Source of the DNA: Acidimicrobiia bacterium
GTDB taxonomy: Bacteria > Actinomycetota > Acidimicrobiia > IMCC26256 > JAMXLJ01
Length of the DNA stretch: 64,000 nt
NCBI GenBank assembly: GCA_035651955.1
Contig: DASRES010000015.1
Coordinates: 165,705 to 229,704, forward strand
Direction: 5' to 3'
The notes below the pieces were generated by a model, which made no database searches, had not been told where the DNA came from, and worked only from the letters and a program-made list of their open reading frames with translations. Positions 49,261 through 57,570 of the stretch are shown here, piece after piece. The position numbers and the translations under genes were made by a program. How positions within the stretch are numbered: the stretch's first letter is position 1; each line of letters begins with the position of its first letter.

Positions 49261-50517
49261 TCAGCTCGCGCGGACGGGGTCGCTGACGTCGAAGCTCCAT
49301 GTCGCGACCATGCCGATGCGACCGAGCGCGACGGCGTCGGGCTCCGCGGCCGGAGCGCCGCCGAGCACGACGTCGACGCTCGCGGTGTCGCCCGAGACCT
49401 CGACGCCGTCGACGCGCGCGCCGCGGTCGACGCCGCGGACCATCGCCTCCACGCCACGCGCGTCGCCGCGCGCGAGCACGCCGCACCAACCGGGGTGTGA
49501 CTCGTCGAGCAGCCCGGCGTGCGTCGCGGTGAGCTCGACGTGCACCCGGTCGCCGTCGACCTCGACGCGCCGGTCGAACCCGGGGGGCACCGCCGGGGTG
49601 AGCGCGAGGACCCGCGCGAGGCCGTCGGCGTCGGTCGACGTGCCCAGCGCCTTCACCAGGCGCTCGCTCAGGATCCAGGACGCTCCGACCCAGGCCTGCT
49701 CGACGATGTCGCGCGCGATGTCCTCGCCGAGATGTCCCCGCAAGGCGAGGTCGGTCGACGCGACGAGCAGGTGCGACTGGACCTGGAACTCGCGCGCGGC
49801 GGCCACGAGCGCGGCCGACGACAGGTCGGCGAGGTGGAACGACGGGTCGAGCGGCCCGCGGTAGTCGGCCATCCCGCCGACGTCGCCGGCCCGGGCGGGC
49901 GGGATCTCGTTGGGCACGGACGCCAGCGGGAGCGCGCGCACCCGGTCGGTGAGCTCGATCGGCCCGACCGGCTCGTTGTCGGGGTCGATGGTCAGCGTCC
50001 AGTGGCAGTGGGGATGGCGGTCGGCCGGCACGCGCGGCGGACGGTGGATCGGCCGGATGCGCGCACGCGGGTTCGTCGCGAGCGCGGTCGCGTCGAAGGT
50101 CGGGTCCTCGATCGTGTGGCACATGCCGAACACGCGCTCTTCGCCGTGTGGCTCGGCGTCGAGGAGCGCGCCGCAGTGCGCGAGCCAGAACTCCGCGTGC
50201 TGCTCGTCGGACACCTCGTACACGACGTCCATGTACTGGTGCACGAACCCGACGTCGAGCTGCAGCGCCTTGATGATCGCGCTGACGTCGTCGCCCTCGA
50301 TGCCCATGAGCGTGCGCATGCGCGCGGTGTACACGGGGCTCGCGCCCATCCACTCGTCGATCGCGACCTGGTTCATCAGGTCGAGGTCGCCGCCGTGCAG
50401 CACGACCTGGGGCAGCAGCGCGCGCGTCACGATCATGCCGGAGAGCATGTGCTCGAACGCGACCGGCACGAGCTCCTCGCGGGAGAGCTCTTCCAGCGCA
50501 GGCGCGGGCGCAACCAT
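49261..50517 (-). CDS. Uncharacterised protein with His/Cys-rich core
   Basis: I do not recognise this family. It has 418 residues, starts ATG 50517 with GAGGAGG, and is soluble. The first ~130 residues are helical (EEWMGASPV, GIEGDDVSAIIKALQLDVGFVHQYMD). The core holds AHCGALL, GMCHTIEDP and PADRHPHCHWTLTIDP, with clustered Cys and His in positions that could bind a metal. The C-terminus ends in a beta-rich domain (WSFDVSDP). It is divergent from an AmiC-like sensor across a shared 130-bp promoter region, which hints at co-regulation. Possible enzyme acting on an amide or aromatic compound; not known. Confidence 0.6.
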   Translation of the reverse strand: MVAPAPALEELSREELVPVAFEHMLSGMIVTRALLPQVVLHGGDLDLMNQVAIDEWMGASPVYTARMRTLMGIEGDDVSAIIKALQLDVGFVHQYMDVVYEVSDEQHAEFWLAHCGALLDAEPHGEERVFGMCHTIEDPTFDATALATNPRARIRPIHRPPRVPADRHPHCHWTLTIDPDNEPVGPIELTDRVRALPLASVPNEIPPARAGDVGGMADYRGPLDPSFHLADLSSAALVAAAREFQVQSHLLVASTDLALRGHLGEDIARDIVEQAWVGASWILSERLVKALGTSTDADGLARVLALTPAVPPGFDRRVEVDGDRVHVELTATHAGLLDESHPGWCGVLARGDARGVEAMVRGVDRGARVDGVEVSGDTASVDVVLGGAPAAEPDAVALGRIGMVATWSFDVSDPVRAS

Positions 50518-50550
50518 GCTGACCTCCTCGACATCCCGCGGGAACGCATA

Positions 50551-50560
50551 ACGTATACAA
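50551..50560 (-). promoter_or_regulatory. TTGTATACG promoter box
   Basis: On the minus strand TTGTATACGTT lies 34-44 bp upstream of the 49261-50517 start. It shares TTGTATACG with the box at 55081 and the TATACG core with 43753. Confidence 0.35.
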
Positions 50561-50647
50561 CTGCGGACGGAGACGAAGCCGAGGCCTGGGCGGAGCTCGG
50601 GAGGCCGGAGCGGAGTCGACCCGGCAAGTTCGACCTGGGGGGCCGGC

Positions 50648-51736
50648 ATGACGATGGACATGGAGCCGATCAGGATCGGCTGGCTCGGATCGGCGCTCGG
50701 CGGCCCGGGGGAGTGGGCCGACAAGATCCACCGGATGGCCTTCGACGAGGCGATCGAGTCCGGCGTCCTCAACCGGCCGGTCGAGTTCGTGATCCATCCC
50801 GAGAACGGCCTGCCGCAGGGGTCGGCCAAGAACGCGATCGACGGGTTCCTGTGGCTCGTCGAGGAGGGCTGCATCGGCGTCGCGGGCGCGTACAGCTCCG
50901 ACAACGGGATGACCGTCGGCCCGGTCGCGAACGAGCTCGAGATCCCGCTCGTCAGCTGGTGCGGGACCGAGCGCTTCCACGGTGACTACTGCTTCCGGCT
51001 CGGCAACGGTGACTGCGGCGGCGACGCCGCGCTCATGGTCGGCTGGCTCAAGCGCCACGGCTACACGCGCATCGCGGTGATCAACGAGGTGTCACCCAAC
51101 GGCGAGGAGTACTTCCGCTTCTTCCGGCAGGAGTGCCGCCGCCACGGCCTGACGATCTGCGCGCTCGAGACCGTCAGCCAGACACCCGACGACCTCGCCG
51201 CGAACCTCGCGAACCTGCAACGCTCCGAGCCCGACGCGCTCGCGTACATGGGCTACGGGATGCTCGCCGCGCAAGGGCTGATGCGCGAGGCGCTCGAGAA
51301 GTGCGACTGGGACCCGCCGCGCATCATGACGACGGCGTTCATGTTCTACCTGATGGGCTTCGACAAGTTCGAGGGCTGGGTCGGCATCGACCAGTACTGC
51401 CCGGAGAACCCCGGCGTCGAGCCGTTCGTGCAGCGCTACCGCGCGCGCTACGGCGAGGACGTCGCGCTCTGGCCGAACGCGATCCCGCTGCTCGCCTACG
51501 ACACCGCGCGCGTCCTGTGCGAAGGGCTGCACCGCGCGCCCGTGCTCAGCGGCCCGGGACTGAAGGCGGGCCTCGAGAACCTCCGGTTCGTCCCCTCGAC
51601 GACGGGCGGGCCGCGCACGCACATCGCGGGCGCACCGCACGACCACAACCTGTTCAAGGGCGACTGGCTCACGTACGGCCGGGTCGAGAACGGGAAGCTC
51701 CGGTTCGAGGGGCTGTTCGAGCCGCTGGACGACTGA
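50648..51736 (+). CDS. Cytoplasmic type I solute-binding-fold protein (AmiC/UrtA-like)
   Basis: A 362-residue protein without a signal peptide: it starts EPIRIGWLGSALGGPG and shows the two-lobed periplasmic-binding fold (VAGAYSSDNGMTVGPVANELEIP, GYTRIAVINEVSPNGEEY). Lack of a signal and of any ABC components suggests a sensor, as AmiC is for amides, rather than a transporter part. ATG 50648 follows a weak ribosome site. It diverges from the unknown 50517 gene and precedes an amidohydrolase by 57 bp. Confidence 0.8.
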   Translation: MTMDMEPIRIGWLGSALGGPGEWADKIHRMAFDEAIESGVLNRPVEFVIHPENGLPQGSAKNAIDGFLWLVEEGCIGVAGAYSSDNGMTVGPVANELEIPLVSWCGTERFHGDYCFRLGNGDCGGDAALMVGWLKRHGYTRIAVINEVSPNGEEYFRFFRQECRRHGLTICALETVSQTPDDLAANLANLQRSEPDALAYMGYGMLAAQGLMREALEKCDWDPPRIMTTAFMFYLMGFDKFEGWVGIDQYCPENPGVEPFVQRYRARYGEDVALWPNAIPLLAYDTARVLCEGLHRAPVLSGPGLKAGLENLRFVPSTTGGPRTHIAGAPHDHNLFKGDWLTYGRVENGKLRFEGLFEPLDD

Positions 51737-51755
51737 CCGCGACGCCCTCGCGTCC

Positions 51756-51785
51756 TTGCGCTGAACTGGAATCCGGTTCTAGTCT
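51756..51785 (+). promoter_or_regulatory. Amidohydrolase/TetR operon promoter with operator in the spacer
   Basis: TTGCGC (51756-51761), an 18-bp spacer, TAGTCT (51780-51785), then 7 bp to ATG 51793. The near-palindrome GAACTGGAATCCGGTTC (51763-51779, matching its reverse complement except at positions 5, 9 and 13) fills the spacer, where a repressor would block polymerase. Its GGTTCTAG end resembles the KstR half-site. Confidence 0.55.
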
Positions 51786-51792
51786 GGCGGGC

Positions 51793-52974
51793 ATGGTGAG
51801 CTTCCCGGTCTTCGACGCCGACAACCACTACTACGAGGCGCTCGACGCCTTCACCCGCCATCTCGACCCGTCGATGCGCAAGCGCACGATGCAGTGGGCC
51901 GAGATCGACGGGAAGACGCGCCTGCTCGTCGGCGGGCAGGTCAACCGCTTCATCCCGAACCCGACCTTCGAGCGCGTGTCGAAGCCGGGCGCGCTCGTCG
52001 ACTACTTCCGCGCGAAGGCCGGTGTCGGCGACATGCGCAAGGCGTTCGGTGAGCTCGACCCGATCGAGGAGCGTCCCGAGTACCGCGACCGTGCCGCGCG
52101 CCTGAGGCTGATGGACGAGCAGGGACTCGAGGCGACGATCATGCTGCCGACGCTCGGCGTCGGCATGGAGACCGCGCTCGAGCACGATCCCGAGGCGTTG
52201 TGCGCCGCGTTCCGCGCGTTCAACCGCTGGCTCCAGGACGACTGGGGCTTCAACTTCGAGGGTCGCATCTACGGCGCGCCCTACATCACGCTCGTCGACG
52301 TCGACTGGGCGCTCGAGGAGCTGGAGTACGCGATCGCGCACGACGCCGGGGTCGTGCTCGTGCGCCCGGGTTCCGTCGCCGGTCCCGATCGTCGCCGCAC
52401 GCCGGGCGATCCCGCACACGACGGGTTCTGGCAGCGCCTGAACGATGCCGGGGTCACGCTCGTCATCCACGGCGGCGACTCGGGCTACCAGGCGTACGAG
52501 CGGCTGTGGGGGCTGAGCGGCGAGGTCGAGTCGTTCCGGGTCCCGCCGCTCAAGCGGCTCCTGTCGGCCAGCCCGATCGAGGACATGATGGCGTCGCTCA
52601 TGGCCGACCGGCTGTTCGAGCGGTTCCCGAACCTGCGGGTCGCGACGATCGAGACGGGCTCGGGCTGGGTGAAGCCGTTGCTGAAGAAGCTGCGGACGAT
52701 CTCCATCCAGGTCCCCGGCCACTTCGAGCAGGACCCGTACGAGCTGTTCCTCCGCCACGTGTGGGTGTCGCCGTTCTTCGAGGACAACGTGATGGCGCTC
52801 GTCGACCTGCTCGGCGCGGAGCGCGTGCTGTTCGGCTCCGACTATCCGCACGCGGAGGGGCTGCCGGAGCCGACGAGCTTCGCGAAGGAGATCGACAGCC
52901 TGCCCGAGGCGGACGTGCGCAAGATCATGCACGACAACGCGCGCGCGCTCGTCACCCCGCAGCCGCTGCGTTGA
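51793..52974 (+). CDS. Metal-dependent amidohydrolase (amidohydrolase_2)
   Basis: A 393-residue TIM-barrel hydrolase. It starts with FDADNHYYEALDAF, where the usual HxH is replaced by DADNH (one His kept). Later VIHGGDSG, ATIETGSGWVKP and the metal-Asp motif LFGSDYPHAEG are typical of the ACMSD/amidohydrolase_2 group. Its ATG is fixed by the leaderless promoter. The KstR-like regulator follows 8 bp downstream. A pathway step of hydrolysis or decarboxylation in degradation is likely. Confidence 0.9.
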   Translation: MVSFPVFDADNHYYEALDAFTRHLDPSMRKRTMQWAEIDGKTRLLVGGQVNRFIPNPTFERVSKPGALVDYFRAKAGVGDMRKAFGELDPIEERPEYRDRAARLRLMDEQGLEATIMLPTLGVGMETALEHDPEALCAAFRAFNRWLQDDWGFNFEGRIYGAPYITLVDVDWALEELEYAIAHDAGVVLVRPGSVAGPDRRRTPGDPAHDGFWQRLNDAGVTLVIHGGDSGYQAYERLWGLSGEVESFRVPPLKRLLSASPIEDMMASLMADRLFERFPNLRVATIETGSGWVKPLLKKLRTISIQVPGHFEQDPYELFLRHVWVSPFFEDNVMALVDLLGAERVLFGSDYPHAEGLPEPTSFAKEIDSLPEADVRKIMHDNARALVTPQPLR

Positions 52975-52982
52975 CGGGCGCG

Positions 52983-53615
52983 ATGGCGCGCGCGACCACC
53001 GACGTCGACGCCCGTGCCGAGAACCGGGCGCCCGATCCCGACACGCTCCCCGCGCACCTGCGCGACCGCCGCGACCGCATCGTGCGCGCCGCGCTCGACC
53101 TGCTCGAGCACGGCGAGTACGACACCGTGCAGATGCGCGAGGTAGCGGAGCACGCGGACGTCGCGCTCGGCACGCTGTACCGCTACTTCACGTCGAAGGA
53201 GCACCTGTACGCGGCCGCGTTGCTCGAATGGGCGAGCGGGTTCCGGTCACGCCGCGGCGGTGACGGCGCCGCGCAGCCCGACGCGCAACGGCTGCGCGCG
53301 CTGCTGCACCGGGCGGTGCGGGCGTTCGAGCGCCGCCCGCAGCTGCTGCGAGCGGAGATGGTGCTGCAGAGCTCGAACGACCCGAACGCGCGGGCGCTGT
53401 TCCAGCAGTTCGCCGATCGTCACCTCGCCGCGATGACCGACGCGCTGCCGGGTCTCCCGCCCGAGCAGGCCGCCGCCGTCGTGGAGACGACGAACAGCGT
53501 GATGGACGCGCGCCTGCGGTCGTGGGCGCTCGGCCGCTGCTCGATCCGCGACGTCCTCGCCGCCGTCGACCGCACCGTCGACCTGATCTTCTCTCCGGCA
53601 CCCGGCCCCCGCTGA
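52983..53615 (+). CDS. TetR-family regulator, KstR-like
   Basis: A 210-residue TetR protein. The HTH (YDTVQMREVAEHADVALGTLYRYFTSKEHL, residues ~46-75) is very close in pattern to mycobacterial KstR, the cholesterol-catabolism repressor. The ligand domain (RALLHRAVRAFERRPQLLRAEM) is helical. Co-transcribed with the amidohydrolase whose promoter holds a matching palindrome, so it is likely autoregulated and released by a CoA or steroid-type ligand. Confidence 0.88.
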   Translation: MARATTDVDARAENRAPDPDTLPAHLRDRRDRIVRAALDLLEHGEYDTVQMREVAEHADVALGTLYRYFTSKEHLYAAALLEWASGFRSRRGGDGAAQPDAQRLRALLHRAVRAFERRPQLLRAEMVLQSSNDPNARALFQQFADRHLAAMTDALPGLPPEQAAAVVETTNSVMDARLRSWALGRCSIRDVLAAVDRTVDLIFSPAPGPR

Positions 53616-53617
53616 GC

Positions 53618-53668
53618 CGTTCTGTGAAGCGTCAACCACACAGTGTGTGTCTGACGCTTCACGGAACG
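53618..53668. terminator. 17-bp hairpin between TetR and amidohydrolase genes
   Basis: Arms 53618-53634 and 53652-53668 pair with one G-U; a smaller CACAC-type inner stem fills the loop. It lies between convergent stops (53615 and 53674). Confidence 0.75.
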
Positions 53669-53673
53669 CCCTG

Positions 53674-54951
53674 TTACGCGGTGGCGCGGGACGCGAGGCT
53701 GCCGATCTCGGTGCTGCTGCGGGTGGTGCGGCCCTTGTCGAACGAGCGGATCGACACGTCGTGACCCGCGGCCTCGGCGCGCAGCGCGCCGACCGTCGCC
53801 TGGTTGCGCGTGCGGTGCGCGAACGGGTCGAACGAGTACCACCGCGCGGCGTTCTGCCACGTGATCTTCTCGAGGTCGGCGTCGGGGACGCCGGCCGCGG
53901 CGGCGAGGAGGTCCTCGCCCGGGTTCGGCCACGACGAGTCGGAGTGCGGGTAGTCGCACTCCCACGCGATGTTGTCGATGCCGATCTTGTCGCGCAGCTG
54001 CAGGCCGACCGGGTCGTCGATGAAGCACGTCAGGAAGTGCTCGCGGAAGACGTCGCTCGGCAGCCGGTCACCGAAGTCCTGACCCGTCCACGCGCGGTGC
54101 ATGTCGTAGGTGCGGTCGAGACGGTCGAGGAAGTACGGGATCCAGCCCGTCCCGCCCTCCGACAGCGCGATGCGGATCGCGGGGAACTCCTTGAGCACGC
54201 GGGACCACAGCAGGTCGGCCGCGGCCTGGCAGATGTTCATGGGCTGCAACGTGATCATCACGTCGACGGGGGCGTCCTCCGCGGTGACCGCGAGCTTCCC
54301 GGACGAGCCCAGGTGGATCGACACGACCGTCCCCTCGTCGCACACCGCGCGCCACAGCGGGTCCCAGTACGGATCGTGGAAGCTCGGGTAGCCGAGCGTC
54401 GCCGGGTTCTCCGTGAACGTGAGCGAGTGGCAGCCCTTCGCGGCCACGCGCCGCACCTCCTGTGCGGCGAGGTCCGGGTCCCACAGGACGGGGAGCGCCA
54501 TGGGCACGAACCGGCCCGGGTAGGTCCCGCACCACTCGTCGATGTGCCAGTCGTTGTACGCCTGCACGACCGCGAGCGCGAGCTCCTTGTCGTCGGCGGC
54601 GGCGAACAGCCGGCCGCTGAACCCCGGGAACGACGGGAAGCACATCGACGCCAGCACACCCGCCGCGTTCATGTCCTTGACGCGCTCGTGCACGTCGAAG
54701 CAGCCGGGTCGCATCTCGTCGAACGCCGTCGGCTCGACGCCGTACTCGTCCTTCGGGCGCCCGGCGACGGCGTTCAGCCCGATGTTCGGGATCGTCACGC
54801 CGTTGAACACCCACACGTCGGCGCCGTCGTCGCTCCGTTGCACGCGCGGCGCGTCGTCGGCGTAGCGATGCGGGAGGCGCCCGTCGAACAGGTGCGGTGG
54901 CTCGACGAGATGGTCGTCGACGCTCACGAGGACGAGGTCGTTCACGTTCAC
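53674..54951 (-). CDS. Metal-dependent amidohydrolase (amidohydrolase_2)
   Basis: A 425-residue protein from GTG 54951 with AAGGAG 7 nt upstream. VSVDDHLVEPPHLF replaces the HxH pair with DDH, as in the 51793 protein. SIHLGSSGK, LSEGGTGWIPYFLDRL and WECDYPHSDSSW (metal Asp) complete the site. The two amidohydrolases in this region are distinct, with modest similarity. Likely a hydrolase or decarboxylase in the degradation of cyclic or aromatic compounds. Confidence 0.9.
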   Translation of the reverse strand: MNVNDLVLVSVDDHLVEPPHLFDGRLPHRYADDAPRVQRSDDGADVWVFNGVTIPNIGLNAVAGRPKDEYGVEPTAFDEMRPGCFDVHERVKDMNAAGVLASMCFPSFPGFSGRLFAAADDKELALAVVQAYNDWHIDEWCGTYPGRFVPMALPVLWDPDLAAQEVRRVAAKGCHSLTFTENPATLGYPSFHDPYWDPLWRAVCDEGTVVSIHLGSSGKLAVTAEDAPVDVMITLQPMNICQAAADLLWSRVLKEFPAIRIALSEGGTGWIPYFLDRLDRTYDMHRAWTGQDFGDRLPSDVFREHFLTCFIDDPVGLQLRDKIGIDNIAWECDYPHSDSSWPNPGEDLLAAAAGVPDADLEKITWQNAARWYSFDPFAHRTRNQATVGALRAEAAGHDVSIRSFDKGRTTRSSTEIGSLASRATA

Positions 54952-55061
54952 GCGCGTGCTCCTTGTCATCTGCGTGACCAGGATACGAACGAACCGGGAG
55001 GTGCGGGACATGGCGGGGCGCCGCGCGGACGCGTTGCGGGCGGCGTGTCGCCCGTCGATCG

Positions 55062-55095
55062 TGTGACGCCGTCACAGGAGTTGTATACGATCCCG
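55062..55095 (+). promoter_or_regulatory. TGTGACGCCGTCACA palindrome and TATACGATCCCG box
   Basis: A perfect 15-bp palindrome around one central base (55062-55076) is followed by TTGTATACGATCCCG (55081-55095). TACGAT may be the -10, nine bases before the GTG start of the PQQ protein. The palindrome is CRP-like in sequence but has a 5-base spacer instead of 6. Confidence 0.45.
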
Positions 55096-55100
55096 CCCCC

Positions 55101-56651
55101 GTGAGGGGGATCCGCGGTGCAGTCGCGTTCGTGGCCGTCGCGCTCGTCGCGACGGCGTGCAGCTCGAGTGGCTCCTCGACGAGGAAGGACGTACCGACGA
55201 CGAAGGCTGCGCGCGCGCCGGGCGCGGACGCGATCCCGCCCGAGGTCCGCGATCACGCGGCCGACTGGCCGCTCCCGGGTCACGACTACGCGAACTCACG
55301 CCACGCGACGGATTCGCCAATCGACGTCGGGACGATCGCGCGTCTCGCGTCCGCGTGGACCGCGACGCTCTCGGCCGGCGCGTCGACCGCGCCGCTCGTC
55401 GTCGGCGACACGGTCTACGTCGAGGACGGCAGTGGCAGCGTGTCCGCGCTCGACCGCGCGACGGGTGCGCCGCGGTGGCACTACGCGAGCCACGACTACA
55501 ACATCGGCCCGTACGGCGTGGCGGTCGCGAACGGCACGCTGTTCGCGACGACACCGAAGGGCATCGTCGCGCTCGACGCGACCACCGGCGCGAAGCGATG
55601 GACGCGCGACCTGAACCGGACGAGGACCGAGGGGGTCGACATCGACCCGACGGTGTTCGACGGCATGGTGCTCGTCTCGACCGTGCCCATCAGCATCCAG
55701 GGTCAGTTCGCGGCCGGCGACCGCGGCACGATCCACGCGCTCGACGCGCGGACGGGCGCCGACGTGTGGTCGTTCGACACCGTCGAGTCCAAGGACCTGT
55801 GGGGCCATCCCGACGTCAACTCCGGCGGTGGCGCGTGGTACGCGCCCGCGGTCGACACCGCGAGGGGCGTCGTCTACTTCGGGACGGGGAACCCGGCGCC
55901 GTTCCCGGGCACGAAGGCCTTCCCGAACGGCTCGAGCCGCCCCGGCGCGGACCTCTACAGCGACTCGATCCTCGCGCTCGGAACCTCCGACGGCGCGCTG
56001 CACTGGTACTTCCAGCCCTACCCGCACGACCTCTTCGACCGCGACTTCGTGCACACGATGCTCGTCGACGTGAAGCGCGGTGCCACGACACAGACGGTCG
56101 TCGTGGGAACCGGCAAGGGCGGCGAGGTCCTGGGCTTCGACCGCGACACCGGGAAGCTGCTGTGGCGCACGAAGGTCGGTGAGCACGACAACGACCAGCT
56201 CACCTCGTTGACCGGTCCGACCGCGATCCTCCCGGGGACGTACGGCGGCGTGGAGACCCCTCCCGCGTCCGCGGACGGCGTCGTGTACGTCGCCACGCTG
56301 AACGCGCCGACGACGTTGTCACCGGACAAGCCGTCCTACATCGGCTCGGAGTTCGGCACGAAGGACGGCGAGATGGTCGCCGTCGACGCCGCGACGGGTC
56401 GTGTGCTGTGGGACTCGAAGGTCCCGGGCGACCCGTTCGGCGCGGCGACGGTCGTGAACGGGCTCGTGCTCACGACGACGTACAACGGCATGGTCGTCGC
56501 GTACGACCGCCACAGCGGGAGGATCGTCTGGCAGTACCAGCTGCCCGGCAAGGTCAACGGCTGGATGACGATCGCCGGTGACCTGCTGCTCGTGCCCGTC
56601 GGCATCGCGAACCCGCCGCAGCTCGTCGCGCTGCGACTGCCGGCAGGATGA
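55101..56651 (+). CDS. PQQ-fold beta-propeller lipoprotein (quinoprotein dehydrogenase-like)
   Basis: A 516-residue lipoprotein: signal ending LVATAC, Cys20 lipidated. The rest has repeated PQQ-type blades (GSVSALDRATGAPRWHY, GIVALDATTGAKRW, GTIHALDARTGADVWSF, GEMVAVDAATGRVLWD), eight-bladed as in quinoprotein alcohol dehydrogenases. GGGAWYAPAVD and HPDVNS could contribute to a cofactor pocket, but the vicinal disulfide of true methanol/ethanol dehydrogenases is not seen. It may oxidise a compound at the cell surface or act as an assembly propeller. Confidence 0.85.
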   Translation: MRGIRGAVAFVAVALVATACSSSGSSTRKDVPTTKAARAPGADAIPPEVRDHAADWPLPGHDYANSRHATDSPIDVGTIARLASAWTATLSAGASTAPLVVGDTVYVEDGSGSVSALDRATGAPRWHYASHDYNIGPYGVAVANGTLFATTPKGIVALDATTGAKRWTRDLNRTRTEGVDIDPTVFDGMVLVSTVPISIQGQFAAGDRGTIHALDARTGADVWSFDTVESKDLWGHPDVNSGGGAWYAPAVDTARGVVYFGTGNPAPFPGTKAFPNGSSRPGADLYSDSILALGTSDGALHWYFQPYPHDLFDRDFVHTMLVDVKRGATTQTVVVGTGKGGEVLGFDRDTGKLLWRTKVGEHDNDQLTSLTGPTAILPGTYGGVETPPASADGVVYVATLNAPTTLSPDKPSYIGSEFGTKDGEMVAVDAATGRVLWDSKVPGDPFGAATVVNGLVLTTTYNGMVVAYDRHSGRIVWQYQLPGKVNGWMTIAGDLLLVPVGIANPPQLVALRLPAG

Positions 56652-56662
56652 CGCGCGCGGGA

Positions 56663-57520
56663 TCAGCGCCCCAGCAGCTGGACGAGCAGCTCCATCGAGC
56701 GCAGCCAGTCGTCGACGTTCTCGCGCCAGGGCGCGCTGACGACGTGCTGCACGCCGGCCGCCGCGTAGTCGTCGCGCTCGCGGCGGATGCGGTCGTGGTC
56801 CATGCCCTGCGGATCCCATCCGGTGCGCAGCGAGAACGTGAACGACGGATCGGGCCGGTCCCGGCGGACGCGCTCGACCACGGGGCCGACCTGCTCGGGC
56901 GACAGGCCGATCGCGTGGAAGCCGTCGCCGAGCTCCACGGCGCGCCGGTACGCGCGCTCCACCCCGCCGCCGACCCAGATCGGGATGTCGTGGGCGGGCT
57001 TCGGGAGCACGCGGATGTCGCGCACGTCGTACCACCGGCCGTGGAACGTGACCGGGTCGTCGTGCCAGCACGCGCGCAGCAGGCGGATGATCTCGTCCGT
57101 GCGTGGGCCGCGGTCGTGGAACGACTGGCCGAGCGCGTCGAACTCGGCCTGGGACCAGCCCACCCCTGCGGCGACGAGCACGCGGCCGCGGCTCAGCGCG
57201 TCGAGGCTCGCGAGCGTGTTCGCGAGCGCGAGCGGATGGTGCTGCGGGAGCACGAGCACGCTCGTCCCGAGACCGACGCGCGCCGTGACGGCCGCGGCCC
57301 ACGTCAACGCGACCAACGGGTCGTACAGGTACGCCGACGGGTACGTCTGCGCAGCCGGATGGACGACGTGGTCGCTCACCCACACGTCGTCGAAGCCGAG
57401 GTCCTCGGCCGCGCGTGCGACGCGCTCGACCGCGCCCGGGCCGGCCGCCCGTCCGTACTGCGGGAGATGGATGCCGAGCCGCTGCGACCCAGGGTCGACC
57501 GCGTGAGGAGAACGTGCCAT
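56663..57520 (-). CDS. LLM-class F420-dependent oxidoreductase
   Basis: A 285-residue protein in the luciferase-like fold: HLPQYGRAAGPG, VWVSDHVVHP, ARVGLGTSVLVLPQHHPLALA, GVGWSQAEFDALG, and DIPIWVGG. Actinobacterial members use F420 as the hydride carrier, including in steroid and xenobiotic reactions. ATG 57520 is chosen; 57529 and 57532 are possible. It diverges from the P450 by 50 bp. Confidence 0.9.
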   Translation of the reverse strand: MARSPHAVDPGSQRLGIHLPQYGRAAGPGAVERVARAAEDLGFDDVWVSDHVVHPAAQTYPSAYLYDPLVALTWAAAVTARVGLGTSVLVLPQHHPLALANTLASLDALSRGRVLVAAGVGWSQAEFDALGQSFHDRGPRTDEIIRLLRACWHDDPVTFHGRWYDVRDIRVLPKPAHDIPIWVGGGVERAYRRAVELGDGFHAIGLSPEQVGPVVERVRRDRPDPSFTFSLRTGWDPQGMDHDRIRRERDDYAAAGVQHVVSAPWRENVDDWLRSMELLVQLLGR

Positions 57521-57570
57521 GCGGGGCATCATGGTCGACGCGACGACGTCCAGGACGTGAGGAGACAGTC

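Noticed and set aside
55062..55076. True CRP site
   Set aside because: Spacer is 5 rather than 6, so it is listed as CRP-like only.
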